A DNA stretch of 64,000 nucleotides from Terrimonas pollutisoli (lineage in GTDB: Bacteria; Bacteroidota; Bacteroidia; Chitinophagales; Chitinophagaceae): positions 1 through 64,000 of the forward strand of contig NZ_JARKNA010000023.1 in NCBI RefSeq assembly GCF_029360765.1, written 5' to 3'. Of the stretch, positions 1 to 9,183 are shown piece after piece. Each line of letters opens with the position of its first letter. Position 1 is the stretch's first letter. Below the pieces are notes generated by a model that ran no database searches, had not been told where the DNA came from, and saw nothing but the letters and a program-made list of their open reading frames with translations. A program made the translations under genes and the position numbers.

Positions 1-441
1 TCAAAACAAAAAAAGAGATGAAAGGATCATTCAGTTGAACACAAAATCAAAAAAAACCAGTCAGACGCATCCAAAAAAATAACCGGGAAAAGTAATTTTT
101 TAAAAATCGGGTTAATAGAGATGCCCTGTAACCTTTGACAGCAAAGAGTTAAAGCCTCTTCAACCCCAATTTTTGTCGGACAATATTAAATTATATAAAT
201 GTTGAGTAGTTAAAAAATGGATTTTGTATCGTTAAATAACGGTATTAAGGTGGTTGAAAAAAAACGTTTGCTTGAATAACAATAAGCCCCATCTTTGTCA
301 ATAGCGGAATTAGGATAGATATACGACTTTTGTGGTATTGCTAATGTTGAAGGAAGGCCTCATTTTAGAAAAAATGCGATTAGATGCTAATAAAGCAGAT
401 GGATTCACTCCATTGAATAAAAGAGATATTCAATTTTTAAA
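1..441. other. AT-rich region without a clear gene
   Basis: Visibly more AT-rich than most of the window. The only coding hint is a short forward reading frame, open from 314 with an ATG at 344, that encodes 33 residues and ends at 445, overlapping the next start codon as ATGA. It could be a tiny upstream gene or the tail of a degraded one. No RNA gene or repeat was recognised. Confidence 0.5.
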
Positions 442-445
442 ATGA
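344..445 (+). CDS. possible 33-residue peptide overlapping the LRR gene
   Basis: The frame starts ATG-TTG-AAG at 344 and stops with TGA at 443-445, sharing bases with the ATG at 442 (ATGA overlap). Such overlaps usually mark translational coupling, so it could be a short leader peptide or the C-terminal remnant of a larger gene. The peptide ends GFTPLNKRDIQFLK and has no recognised motif. The frame is open upstream only to a stop at 311-313. Low confidence as a real gene. Confidence 0.25.
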   Translation: MLKEGLILEKMRLDANKADGFTPLNKRDIQFLK

Positions 446-1254
446 TTTTAAAAGAATTCATTTTTTTTGGGCATAATGCAAAAATCAAAGGTGCTTCAAT
501 TACGCCTGAAAAGATAGATGAAACTGTTATTCAATTAAAACAAAAAGGGATTCAACATCTAACTATCGTTAATTGGGCTAAAGAAGCGTCATTAAATTTT
601 TTGATAAATCAAAGCTGGATTAAAAGTTTACATCTTTCCATTGAGAACATCGATATTACCGTTGTTAATACTCTAAAGAACTTAGAATATTTCGAATGCA
701 ATTACAACAATGTAAAGGGTGCTATTGATCTCGTTAATTTTCCTAATTTAAAACAATTAAGAATTATACATAGCACAATATTGTATTCTAATTTTGAAAA
801 ATTAAATAATCTGCAATATTTGGAAGTAAATCGTTGGCCAGACGAAGATTTAGAAGGATTAAAAAACTTGAAAAAACTTGAATGGGTGGAACTTAATTTT
901 GCAAAAAAATTAGTAAGCCTAAAGGGTATTCATTACCTAAAGGAACTAAGTTTTTTAAAATTCTATTCTGCAACCAAACTTGAAGATATTAGTGAGCTAA
1001 AAACAATAGCAAGTAGTCTAAGTAAATTATCATTCGAGTTAGTTCCCAAGATAAAAGATTTTAATGTGCTTAATTGTTTGCCAAACCTTGAAAGATTTTA
1101 CATATTTAGAAGTGCACCATTGTCAAGTGTGCAATTTATAAAACATCTTAAAAATTTAAAGTATGCCTATATTGGGACAGAAGTATTGGACGGAGATATA
1201 AAAATATTAAAAATGAAAAATATTGAATATAAGAAATCAAAGCGATACAAATAA
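442..1254 (+). CDS. leucine-rich-repeat protein
   Basis: A 270-residue protein built of irregular leucine-rich repeats: LKNLEYFEC, FPNLKQLRI, LNNLQYLEV, LKKLEWVEL, LKELSFLKF, LPNLERFYI and LKNLKYAYI recur at roughly 22-25 residue spacing. There is no signal peptide or membrane segment, so it is probably cytoplasmic and likely binds another protein through the repeat surface. The gene is strikingly AT-rich and lysine/asparagine-rich compared with its neighbours, which suggests recent transfer. Proteins of this size and style often sit beside polymorphic toxins as immunity or accessory proteins, but no toxin is visible here, so the role is unknown. Confidence 0.7.
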   Translation: MILKEFIFFGHNAKIKGASITPEKIDETVIQLKQKGIQHLTIVNWAKEASLNFLINQSWIKSLHLSIENIDITVVNTLKNLEYFECNYNNVKGAIDLVNFPNLKQLRIIHSTILYSNFEKLNNLQYLEVNRWPDEDLEGLKNLKKLEWVELNFAKKLVSLKGIHYLKELSFLKFYSATKLEDISELKTIASSLSKLSFELVPKIKDFNVLNCLPNLERFYIFRSAPLSSVQFIKHLKNLKYAYIGTEVLDGDIKILKMKNIEYKKSKRYK

Positions 1255-1321
1255 CTATATGTGTTTTTTGTTGGTGTTTTACAAAAAAGGCACGCTGTCA
1301 CTGAAATAGTTTTAACACTGT

Positions 1322-2023
1322 TTAGTTACTTTGCAAAAAAGCAAGCAGGCCCTTTATATCTTCTTCCCGGCTGAAGTTGACATTGTTATCCTTCAGGTAC
1401 TTTTCTATTATTCTACTTTTTTTCGGGAACAGATCGGGCAGTCTTTTCCTGTTTACAAGTTGGAAATTGTTGAATTTGTCAGCAATATAAAATTGAGTGA
1501 CTTTTTTTAGATTGACGACTTCCTGCACTGTTAACGATTTGATTCCGGAAGGCGTAATGGCCGCTTTATAGCTAACAATAGATGCAGACGTGGTTTGTCC
1601 AAATGCGCCTATCTTACGTGAATTGACAACGCCGAAATATTGCCGCTTCGCCAATTTGACTTCACCAAAAGTAGCGATCTGTTTTACAAAAACATCACTG
1701 AAATAAAATGTGTCTGTCTTAATTGTTATTTGCCGGATTGTCGGTGCATCGGCAATTGCCAATGTATCTCCGGTGTTGTTCAGAAACATCATTTCTTCAA
1801 AAAGATAATTGTAATTCAACTGAACGGTGCCATTTCGATTGTCTCTAAAGGAAATATAACCTTTGGTAAAAGCGGGATAAGCGTATTGTACAGAGTCAGG
1901 AATTTCTTCCGCGGGTTTTTCTCCGGGGTTAATGGTGAAATAATCTTTTTGCTGAGCGTTGACCAGGATAGGAAATAAAAAAAAGAGCGGAGTGATGAAA
2001 ACAACTTTTCGGATCATATACAT
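1322..2023 (-). CDS. secreted protein of unknown function
   Basis: A 233-residue protein with a clear signal peptide: basic start MYMIRK, a hydrophobic run to about residue 21, and cleavage probably after VNA, giving mature QQKDYF. The mature part contains no motif I recognise and is rich in beta-type alternation, so it is likely periplasmic or surface-exposed. Translation could start at M1 or M3. It is divergent from the membrane acyltransferase-like gene at 2202 and convergent with the LRR gene. Function unknown. Confidence 0.75.
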   Translation of the reverse strand: MYMIRKVVFITPLFFLFPILVNAQQKDYFTINPGEKPAEEIPDSVQYAYPAFTKGYISFRDNRNGTVQLNYNYLFEEMMFLNNTGDTLAIADAPTIRQITIKTDTFYFSDVFVKQIATFGEVKLAKRQYFGVVNSRKIGAFGQTTSASIVSYKAAITPSGIKSLTVQEVVNLKKVTQFYIADKFNNFQLVNRKRLPDLFPKKSRIIEKYLKDNNVNFSREEDIKGLLAFLQSN

Positions 2024-2201
2024 TTCTATTAATGGTCACCGGGCCAAATATTTTAAATACTTCCTGAATAACTTTCTGAAACCCGGAAACTCACCGGGCC
2101 CGCAAACAACTCCTTTTAGCAAAATATACGACGTTTTTATATTCTTTTTGAAACCTGTCTTGCTTATCTTTAAACTTTTTGATCTGAATAAGGACAGCCA
2201 A

Positions 2202-3410
2202 ATGGGCCTGCTTATGTATAATCAACTTACAACACAGCGCATACGTTCCATTGATACATTCCGCGGCATTACCATACTGGTCATGATCTTTGTAAACGAT
2301 GTTGCAGGCGTATCAGGTATCCCTGCATGGATGAAGCATATGCCGGCAGATGCAGACGCCATGACCTTTGTGGATATCGTTTTTCCGGCCTTTCTTTTTA
2401 TTGTTGGAATGTCATTGCCCTTTGCCATTAACAACAGGTTGGCAAAGGGAGATAGTTTTTGGAAGTTGCAGGGGCATATACTTTGGCGAACATTGGGGCT
2501 GCTGGCATTGGGGGTATTTATGGTTAATGCCGAAAGTGGTTACAATGAAAAAGCAATGGGAATATCTATTGCCTGGTGGTCCCTGCTGTTTTATACCTGT
2601 GCTATACTGGTATGGAATGTCTACAGGTTTCAGAATAAATTGTGGTCTTGGTTGTTTCGGGGTGTAGGAATAGCGGGATTGGTGATTTTAGCTTTCGTAT
2701 ATAAAGCGGGTGAAGATGGCAGCCAGGGAATGACGCCGCACTGGTGGGGAATTTTGGGATTGATAGGTTGGGCTTATCTGTTTAGTTGTATCATCTGCCA
2801 GTTGGTAAAGGGCAGAATACTATTGTTGTTGCTTTCCATCGCCGCCGGTGTCGCCTGGTATACGATCAGCAAGGCCGATGCTGCAAAACACAATCTTGTT
2901 TTGCAATGGATGGCCGCAAGAGCCGGACATGCAGCCCATACAAGTATCGTACTATGCGGAATGCTGGTTTCGCTTTTGTTTTTTGATGCCGCGATTTTCC
3001 GAAAGATCTATGAGCGGTTTATTGCTGCTTGTGTATTTGCATTGATGGCGGCATTGGCAGGTTATTGGATCAGGCCCTATTATGCGATTTCAAAAATTCA
3101 TGCCACACCAACCTGGTGCCTGTATTGTGTTGCCATTTGTACGATGATATTTTGTTTGTTGTATTGGCTGATTGATATTTTAAAATACCAGCGATGGACA
3201 ACATTTTTTCAACCCGCCGCTGCAAATTCTTTACTTGTCTATATTCTTCCTGCTATTATAATGTATTTACAAATAGTGACAGGCCTATACTTTATGCCGG
3301 CTGAGTTTCACCGGGGGCTTTTGGGTATTGTTTGGTCTGTTTGTTACGCCATATTTATCATGGTGCTCGCAATGGGGCTAAACAAGTTAAAGGTCCGGCT
3401 GCAATTGTAA
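2202..3410 (+). CDS. heparan-alpha-glucosaminide N-acetyltransferase-like membrane protein (DUF5009/DUF1624 type)
   Basis: About 402 residues with some ten or more hydrophobic helices. The opening RIRSIDTFRGITILVMIFVN and the following FPAFLFIVGMSLP are hallmarks of bacterial homologues of the lysosomal HGSNAT acetyltransferase, which move acetyl groups across the membrane onto sugar amines. In bacteria the acceptor is usually unknown; cell-envelope glycan acetylation is a reasonable guess. The frame is open upstream to 1959, but that extension overlaps the divergent secreted-protein gene and lacks family similarity, so I chose the ATG at 2202; the ATG at 2214 is an alternative. Confidence 0.8.
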   Translation: MGLLMYNQLTTQRIRSIDTFRGITILVMIFVNDVAGVSGIPAWMKHMPADADAMTFVDIVFPAFLFIVGMSLPFAINNRLAKGDSFWKLQGHILWRTLGLLALGVFMVNAESGYNEKAMGISIAWWSLLFYTCAILVWNVYRFQNKLWSWLFRGVGIAGLVILAFVYKAGEDGSQGMTPHWWGILGLIGWAYLFSCIICQLVKGRILLLLLSIAAGVAWYTISKADAAKHNLVLQWMAARAGHAAHTSIVLCGMLVSLLFFDAAIFRKIYERFIAACVFALMAALAGYWIRPYYAISKIHATPTWCLYCVAICTMIFCLLYWLIDILKYQRWTTFFQPAAANSLLVYILPAIIMYLQIVTGLYFMPAEFHRGLLGIVWSVCYAIFIMVLAMGLNKLKVRLQL

Positions 3411-3510
3411 TGATCCATTGGGGTGAACAATAGGAATAATATTTGCAACGGAATAGCGAGCTAAACCAGCCTATCTTTTTCCTCCGTAACTTTCCTTAAA
3501 TCTTGAACTC

Positions 3511-6330
3511 ATGCGGAAGCTCGTCCTAATGGTAGTAAGCCTGGTTTTATTCGCCAATTTATTTGCTCAGCGCTTTGGCGGTACCCCGCCTTCGGTAAAA
3601 TGGAAACAAATCAATACTGATGCCGCCCGGGTCATTTTTCCCCAGGGGCTCGATAGCCAGGCTCAGCGGATAGCTTCGTTGATATACTCGCAGGCAACAC
3701 TTAACCCGGTGCCATTGGGCAAGCGATCCAAAAAAATAAATATTGTTTTACAGAATCAACCGACAATTGCTAATGGTTACGTGGGGCTGGGACCATACCG
3801 CAGTGAATTTTATCTCACACCATCGCTCAACAATTTTGACCAGGGCAGCTTATCGTGGGCGGGACAATTAGCGGTTCATGAATACAGGCATGTACAGCAG
3901 TTCAATAATTTCAACAATGGCATCAGCAAGTTGATGCATGTCTTATTTGGCGAGGAAGGTTATGCTTTGGCGATAAATGCTAGTGTGCCCGACTGGTTTT
4001 TTGAAGGTGATGCGGTTTACCATGAAACAGTATTATCAGCGCAGGGCAGGGGACGTCTGCCATTATTTTTAAATGCGTACCCGGCGCTTTGGAAAGCTAA
4101 TAAAAAATACCGCTGGATGAAATTGCGGAATGGATCATTCAAAGATTATGTTCCTGATCATTACAACCTGGGTTACCTGCTGGTCAATTACGGGTATGAA
4201 AAGTATGGTCTTGATTTTTGGAGCAAGGTTACCCGTGATGCCAGTGCTTTTAATGGTTTATTTTATCCTTTTCAAAAAGCTGTTAGAAAATATAGCGGTG
4301 TTAATTTTAAGACATTCCGCAATGAAGCGCTGAATTATTATAAAGACAAAGAGAGAATGGATGCAAAAAGCAAAGTTGAAGAAACTTCGTCCGTAACAAC
4401 TGTTTTCCCTGTTAACAGGCATTTTATTAAGAATTACCTGTTCCCCTATAGCATTTCGCCAGATTCATTATTGTATTTAAAAACTACTTATCGTCAACGT
4501 CCCGCATTTTTTATAAAAGATGCTACAGGAGAACACCGGTTGAGAGCTAAAGATATTGCGATTGAAGATCAATATTCCTATCGTAATGGAAAGATCGTAT
4601 ATGCAGCCTATGAAAATGATCCCCGCTGGAGATGGCGTGAATACAGCGTCTTAAAACTTTTGGATGTACAAACGGGTCAGCAAAAGAGATTAACCCGTCG
4701 TTCGAAATATTTTTCGCCGGATATTTCTGACAGTGGTAATAAAGTTGCCGCAATAGAAATGAATGAAGACGGAAAAAGTGAGTTGCATATTTTAGATGCA
4801 AATTCCGGCGAAGTGATCAACAGGATCGATGCCGGGGGAGTAAACACATTTACCGATCCAAAATTTATTGGTGAAGATTCAGTGATAACAGCAGTTCGGC
4901 TACCCGATGGAAGAATGGCTCTCGCTGTTACTGAATTGAAAACAGGTAGCACCACAAGGCTTACACCACCTTCATTTAATGTAGTGGGAAATCCCAGTGT
5001 CAGTAATAATATTGTTTATTTCACCGCATCGTACGGTGGTAGCGATAACATTTTTGCATTAAAATTAGCGGATCAAAAAATTTACCGGGTAACTAATGAT
5101 GTGTTAGGTAATTATTTTGTTAACGCTGCTAACGGCAAGATCACCTGGTCGGCATTTACTGCAGAAGGATACCAACTAAAACAAATAAATGAGACGCCAA
5201 TAACAGGCGAACCGGTTGATAATGCCATTACTGATAAACTGGTAGAGCCTTTTGCAGTAGGACATGCTGCCGAAATTCCTCTCATTCTTACCGATACAAT
5301 TGCTAATCGTCAATTCCCCGTAAGCAATTATAGAAAAGGCACCAGGCTGCTCAACTTTCATAGCTGGCGACCCTATTATGAAGATCCCGAGTTCAGTTTC
5401 TCACTTTATGGAGAGAATGTGTTGAATACGTTGCAAACAGAACTGTATTATCTCTATAATGAAAATGATAAAACCAATGCGGTTGGATTAAGCTCTATTT
5501 ATGGTGGGTGGTTTCCATATGTTGATTTGGGTGCAGAGTACACTTTTGACCGCAACCAGGTTATCAATAACAAATTGAGAACATGGGATCAGGTGGATTT
5601 AAGTGTAGGATTAAGTATACCGCTGCGGTTTAATAGCGGACGTACTTTCAAAACTTTTACAGTGGGTACGGATTATGTTTATCGCAGTGATATGATAAAG
5701 GGAGCTTCGAAACTCGACTTTCTAAATTCCAATTTCAGTTATCTGCTGCATCATATTTCATTCAGCGAGCAAATAGAAACGGCTGTGCAGCATATCTACC
5801 CCAGGTTCGGTTACTCGTTATCGGCTCAGCATCGTTATGCAATTAACAAGTATAACAGCTGGCAGTTTTTGGGAGGAGCAGCTTTGTACCTACCAGGATT
5901 AGCGTCTACACACAATATTGTTTTGACTGCTGGCTTCCAGGAAAATGACACTAAATATGCTTTATTTAGTAATAGGCTGGCCTATGCGAGAGGATACAAT
6001 GAAACAGATTCCTCCAGAATGTGGAGAGTTTCGGCCAATTACCATTTTCCTTTATTGTATCCTGATTGGGGCTTCGGCAATATGCTCTATTTTCAGCAGA
6101 TAAGAGCCAATGGCTTTTATGATTACATGAAAGTTTTTTCCAACGACAAAAATACTACGGCTGAACAGCGAAGCATTGGTGGCGAAATTTATTTTGATAC
6201 CAAATGGTGGAACCAGTATGAATTAAGTTTTGGCTTCCGCATCAGCCGGCTGCTGGATAAGGATTTTTATACAGGAGGAAAAGGAACCGTGTATGAGTTT
6301 ATATTGCCGGTAAGTATTTTTCCGAGATAG
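3511..6330 (+). CDS. exported gluzincin-like metallopeptidase with beta-propeller and outer-membrane barrel-like C-terminus
   Basis: A 939-residue protein with a signal peptide (cleavage after LFAQ, about residue 19). H123-E-Y-R-H127 is an HExxH zinc motif and E165 in WFFEGDAVYHE is the likely third ligand, as in gluzincin (peptidase MA/M1-like) enzymes. Residues about 300-580 hold TolB/WD40-like propeller blades (for example YFSPDISDSGNKVAAIEM). Residues about 620-939 have alternating aromatic strands and an ARGY...YHFPLLYP pattern reminiscent of Omp85-type barrels, ending ILPVSIFPR. The natural reading is a barrel in the outer membrane carrying a periplasmic or surface peptidase. The substrate is unknown. 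It is convergent with valS across a shared terminator. Confidence 0.65.
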   Translation: MRKLVLMVVSLVLFANLFAQRFGGTPPSVKWKQINTDAARVIFPQGLDSQAQRIASLIYSQATLNPVPLGKRSKKINIVLQNQPTIANGYVGLGPYRSEFYLTPSLNNFDQGSLSWAGQLAVHEYRHVQQFNNFNNGISKLMHVLFGEEGYALAINASVPDWFFEGDAVYHETVLSAQGRGRLPLFLNAYPALWKANKKYRWMKLRNGSFKDYVPDHYNLGYLLVNYGYEKYGLDFWSKVTRDASAFNGLFYPFQKAVRKYSGVNFKTFRNEALNYYKDKERMDAKSKVEETSSVTTVFPVNRHFIKNYLFPYSISPDSLLYLKTTYRQRPAFFIKDATGEHRLRAKDIAIEDQYSYRNGKIVYAAYENDPRWRWREYSVLKLLDVQTGQQKRLTRRSKYFSPDISDSGNKVAAIEMNEDGKSELHILDANSGEVINRIDAGGVNTFTDPKFIGEDSVITAVRLPDGRMALAVTELKTGSTTRLTPPSFNVVGNPSVSNNIVYFTASYGGSDNIFALKLADQKIYRVTNDVLGNYFVNAANGKITWSAFTAEGYQLKQINETPITGEPVDNAITDKLVEPFAVGHAAEIPLILTDTIANRQFPVSNYRKGTRLLNFHSWRPYYEDPEFSFSLYGENVLNTLQTELYYLYNENDKTNAVGLSSIYGGWFPYVDLGAEYTFDRNQVINNKLRTWDQVDLSVGLSIPLRFNSGRTFKTFTVGTDYVYRSDMIKGASKLDFLNSNFSYLLHHISFSEQIETAVQHIYPRFGYSLSAQHRYAINKYNSWQFLGGAALYLPGLASTHNIVLTAGFQENDTKYALFSNRLAYARGYNETDSSRMWRVSANYHFPLLYPDWGFGNMLYFQQIRANGFYDYMKVFSNDKNTTAEQRSIGGEIYFDTKWWNQYELSFGFRISRLLDKDFYTGGKGTVYEFILPVSIFPR

Positions 6331-6342
6331 AATTCGAAAAAC

Positions 6343-6383
6343 GTGTTGCGGGATATTTATTCTTATATCGTATCCCGCAACAC
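6343..6383. terminator. bidirectional terminator between convergent genes
   Basis: A perfect 13-bp inverted repeat (GTGTTGCGGGATA at 6343-6355, TATCCCGCAACAC at 6371-6383) sits in the 60 bases between the metallopeptidase stop and the valS stop. T-rich sequence follows on both strands (CATCTTTT forward, GTTTTTC reverse), so it can end transcription from both sides. Confidence 0.8.
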
Positions 6384-6390
6384 CCATCTT

Positions 6391-9042
6391 TTATAGCGCC
6401 GCTAAACTCTCTTCAATCGCTTTTATCTTGGCCTCGGCGTCTGCTTTTTTCTTTCGTTCGATGGCCACCACTTCGGGTTTTGCATTTTGAACAAATTTTT
6501 CGTTGCTCAATTTTTTCTCTACTGACAGTAAAAAGCCTTTATGGTATTCCAGGTCCTTTTGGAGTTGTTCTTTTTGTGAAGCGGTATCCAATTGGGTGGT
6601 TGTTTCGATAAAGAACTTGTCTTTTTGAATAACCACATTGATGCAATTACTAACAGGATTTTCTGTAAAAGCAATTTGTTCCGCATTTACTTGTTTAGCC
6701 AGTATCGGATCAATAGCTTCATAAATTGATTTGTCCGTTGCCAGTATATGCAGTTTGATCGTTTCTTTTGGTTTTAACTGCGCCTTATTCCTGGCATCGC
6801 GGATGGCGGTGATCACTTCTTTCAGGATGACGGCTTTTTTTAAGATAGATTGATCAAGCTGCGAAATTGCGGGATATTGTTTAATCGTTATATCGTCTTT
6901 TCTCTCACTTAGCTGGTGATAAATTTCCTCCGTAACAAATGGCATGAATGGATGAAGCAGCTGCATCAACTGTTCAAAGAAATCAACTGTTTTTTTATAG
7001 ACTGCTGTATCAATTGGTTGTTCAAAACCAGGTTTTACCCATTCAAGGTACCAGCTACAGAAATCATCCCAGATCAGTGAATAGATCGTCTTGAGTGATT
7101 CGCTTAAACGAAAATCTTTGAACTGTTCGTCCAGTTGAAGTTTTACTTCATTCAACCTGCTTTCAAACCATTCAACAGCAAAGTTGCTTGTTGACTCCCC
7201 ATCCTGAGCTTGCCGAAGGGACCACATCTTTACCAACTTCAGCGCATTCCACATTTTATTGATAAAGAACTTCCCTTGTTCATTGCCTGCCTGGTCCCAC
7301 ATAAGGTCGTTGCCGGCCGGAGAGGAAATCATAATGCCGAAGCGAACAGCATCCGCTCCGTCATTATCAATCATTTCAAGAAGGTCAGGAGAATTGCCCA
7401 ACTGCTTGCTCATCTTTCTGCCAATCTTATCTCTTACAATGCCGGTAAAATAAACTTCACTAAACGGTTTTTCTTTTTTGTATTCATAGCCCGCCATGAT
7501 CATTCTTGCTACCCAGAAAAAAATGATTTCCGGTGCGGTAACTAATGTATTGGTGGGATAATAATATTTTACCTCTTCATTGTTGGGATTGCTATACCCT
7601 TTAAATACTTCGAAAGGCCAGAGCCAGCTACTAAACCAGGTATCCAGGCAATCTTCGTCCTGTTTTAATACAGCATTGGAAATTGAAAATTGAGCATTGA
7701 ACATTGCCTTTGCTTTTTCCTCGCTTTCCGCAACGACAAATCTTCCTTCCGCATCATACCAGGCCGGTATACGATGTCCCCACCAAAGCTGGCGGCTGAT
7801 ACACCAATCTTTAATATTCTCCATCCAGTGGCGATAGAGGTTCTTAAATTTGGACGGATAAAATTTTATTTCATCATCCATTATAGCCTTGAGAGCAGGA
7901 TCATAAATTTTTTTCATATCCACCCACCACTGCAAACTAAGCCTTGGCTCAACTACCACATCCGTTCTTTCACTATAGCCTACTTCACTCGTGTAATCTT
8001 CGGTCTTTAGCAAAAAGCCTTTTTCCTCCAGCTCTTTTACGATCTTCTTGCGGGCTTCAAACCTATCCTCACCAATATAGATCTGGGCTGTTTCGTTTAA
8101 TGTGCCATCTTCATTCAGGATGTCGATTACTTCCAGGTTATGTTTTTGCCCGAGCACATTATCATTGATGTCATGCGCAGGCGTAACTTTTAATGCGCCG
8201 GTCCCAAAATCCATGCTTACATATTCGTCTGCAATAATCGGAATGCGGCGGTTGATCAGGGGAACATAAGCAAATTGTCCGTGGAGATGTTTGTACCGTT
8301 CATCGTCGGGGTGAACAAAAACCGCGGAATCGCCCATGATTGTTTCGGGCCGAACAGTGGCAATAGTAATGAAGTCTGAGGTCTGAGGTCTGAAGTCTGA
8401 CACCTGACTTCCGGCATCTGACTTCATCTCAAGGAAATATTTTAGATAGTAAAGCTTCTGCTGCGTCTCTTTCCTGATCACTTCTTCATCACTGAGTGCC
8501 GTTTTGGCTTTTACATCCCAGTTGATCATTCTTTTACCCCGATAGATATACCCTTTTTTATACAAGTCAACAAAAACACTGATCACAGAATCATAATAGT
8601 CGGGGTCCATGGTAAAGGTGGTCCTGTCCCAATCGAGACTGCAGCCCAATTTTTTCAGCTGTTGCAGAATGATGCCACCATATTTTTCTTTCCATTCCCA
8701 CGCATATTGCAAAAATTCGTCACGGCTTAGCGAAGATTTGCTAATGCCTCTCTCACGCAACATTTGCACCACCTTGGCTTCTGTGGCAATCGAAGCATGA
8801 TCTGTTCCTGGCACCCAGCAAGCATTTTTTCCCTGCATTCTTGCCCTTCGAACCAGGATATCCTGAATGGTATTGTTGAGGCAATGGCCCATGTGCAAAA
8901 CGCCAGTGACATTGGGAGGGGGAATAACGATTGTATAAGGTTCCCTTTCGTCGGGGGTGCTTTTAAAATATTTCTTGTCCAGCCAATGTTGGTACCACTT
9001 TTTTTCTGCCGCCAGGTGCTCAAAATTTTTGCTCAATTCCAT
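6391..9042 (-). CDS. valS: valine-tRNA ligase
   Basis: Class I aminoacyl-tRNA synthetase that charges tRNA-Val in the cytoplasm; 883 residues, normal for the family. The HIGH motif appears as LHMGH near residues 49-53 and the KMSKS motif as GRKMSKQLGNSP. The editing domain region (TIATVRPETIMGD) and the C-terminal coiled arm (QKEQLQKDLEYHKG) are present. Three stretches look like in-frame insertions of dispersed repeat DNA: residues about 206-224 (SDAGSQVSDFRPQTSDF), about 446-456 (FNAQFSISNA) and about 608-616 (SLRQAQDGES). The reading frame stays intact through all three. A TAnnTTTG promoter box lies only 7 bases before the start codon. Both valine tRNAs lie within 3.6 kb. Confidence 0.97.
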   Translation of the reverse strand: MELSKNFEHLAAEKKWYQHWLDKKYFKSTPDEREPYTIVIPPPNVTGVLHMGHCLNNTIQDILVRRARMQGKNACWVPGTDHASIATEAKVVQMLRERGISKSSLSRDEFLQYAWEWKEKYGGIILQQLKKLGCSLDWDRTTFTMDPDYYDSVISVFVDLYKKGYIYRGKRMINWDVKAKTALSDEEVIRKETQQKLYYLKYFLEMKSDAGSQVSDFRPQTSDFITIATVRPETIMGDSAVFVHPDDERYKHLHGQFAYVPLINRRIPIIADEYVSMDFGTGALKVTPAHDINDNVLGQKHNLEVIDILNEDGTLNETAQIYIGEDRFEARKKIVKELEEKGFLLKTEDYTSEVGYSERTDVVVEPRLSLQWWVDMKKIYDPALKAIMDDEIKFYPSKFKNLYRHWMENIKDWCISRQLWWGHRIPAWYDAEGRFVVAESEEKAKAMFNAQFSISNAVLKQDEDCLDTWFSSWLWPFEVFKGYSNPNNEEVKYYYPTNTLVTAPEIIFFWVARMIMAGYEYKKEKPFSEVYFTGIVRDKIGRKMSKQLGNSPDLLEMIDNDGADAVRFGIMISSPAGNDLMWDQAGNEQGKFFINKMWNALKLVKMWSLRQAQDGESTSNFAVEWFESRLNEVKLQLDEQFKDFRLSESLKTIYSLIWDDFCSWYLEWVKPGFEQPIDTAVYKKTVDFFEQLMQLLHPFMPFVTEEIYHQLSERKDDITIKQYPAISQLDQSILKKAVILKEVITAIRDARNKAQLKPKETIKLHILATDKSIYEAIDPILAKQVNAEQIAFTENPVSNCINVVIQKDKFFIETTTQLDTASQKEQLQKDLEYHKGFLLSVEKKLSNEKFVQNAKPEVVAIERKKKADAEAKIKAIEESLAAL
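7197..7221. repeat. dispersed-repeat segment inside valS (CTGAGCTTGCCGAAGG type)
   Basis: The plus strand reads CCTGAGCTTGCCGAAGGG, encoding LRQAQDGE on the valS strand. A related sequence (CTTCGTCAAGCTCAGGGCGG, opposite orientation) lies in the non-coding gap near 51193, supporting a dispersed origin. It adds about nine residues between the catalytic core and the anticodon-binding domain. Confidence 0.6.
7673..7708. repeat. dispersed-repeat segment inside valS (ATTGAAAATTGAGCATTGAA type)
   Basis: Near-tandem short units (GGAAATTGAAAATTGAG, CATTGAACATTG) encode FNAQFSISNA just before the conserved KQDEDCLDTWFSS block. Similar units (TTCAATGTTCAATTTTCAA) occur in the non-coding gap near 62571. 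Compared with the E. coli enzyme as I remember it, this linker is a few residues longer here. Confidence 0.5.
8371..8425. repeat. dispersed-repeat segment inside valS (GAAGTCTGAGGTCTGA type)
   Basis: Imperfect tandem units of GTCTGAGGTCTGA/GAAGTCTGA and an inverted CTGACTTCCGGCATCTGACTTC encode SDAGSQVSDFRPQTSDF in the middle of the editing-domain approach, between YFLEMK and ITIATVRPET. The murB insertion near 22690 encodes a related KPQTSNL. Confidence 0.65.
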
Positions 9043-9049
9043 AAGGCGG

Positions 9050-9057
9050 CAAATTTA
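9050..9057 (-). promoter_or_regulatory. valS promoter -7 box
   Basis: On the minus strand this reads TAAATTTG, an exact match to the Bacteroidota TAnnTTTG consensus. It ends 7 bases before the valS ATG, implying a leader of only a few bases. No convincing -33 TTTG at ideal spacing was found. Confidence 0.55.
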
Positions 9058-9183
9058 CCTGCTTTTGACAAAACAACGAAAAGTACAAGGTTGCCAGGTG
9101 GATATTATCGATATAAAAGCTGGATGAATAACAAGAAATACAGCATATTATTTTTTGAAATATATTTATCGAAATAACCGGAT

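Noticed and set aside
1959..2201. Upstream extension of the HGSNAT-like gene
   Set aside because: It overlaps the signal-peptide coding part of the divergent secreted protein and adds 81 residues with no family similarity; the characteristic start is at 2202.
7210..9177. Several plus-strand open frames opposite valS
   Set aside because: They are antisense to a strongly conserved gene, have no recognisable motifs, and follow its codon periodicity.
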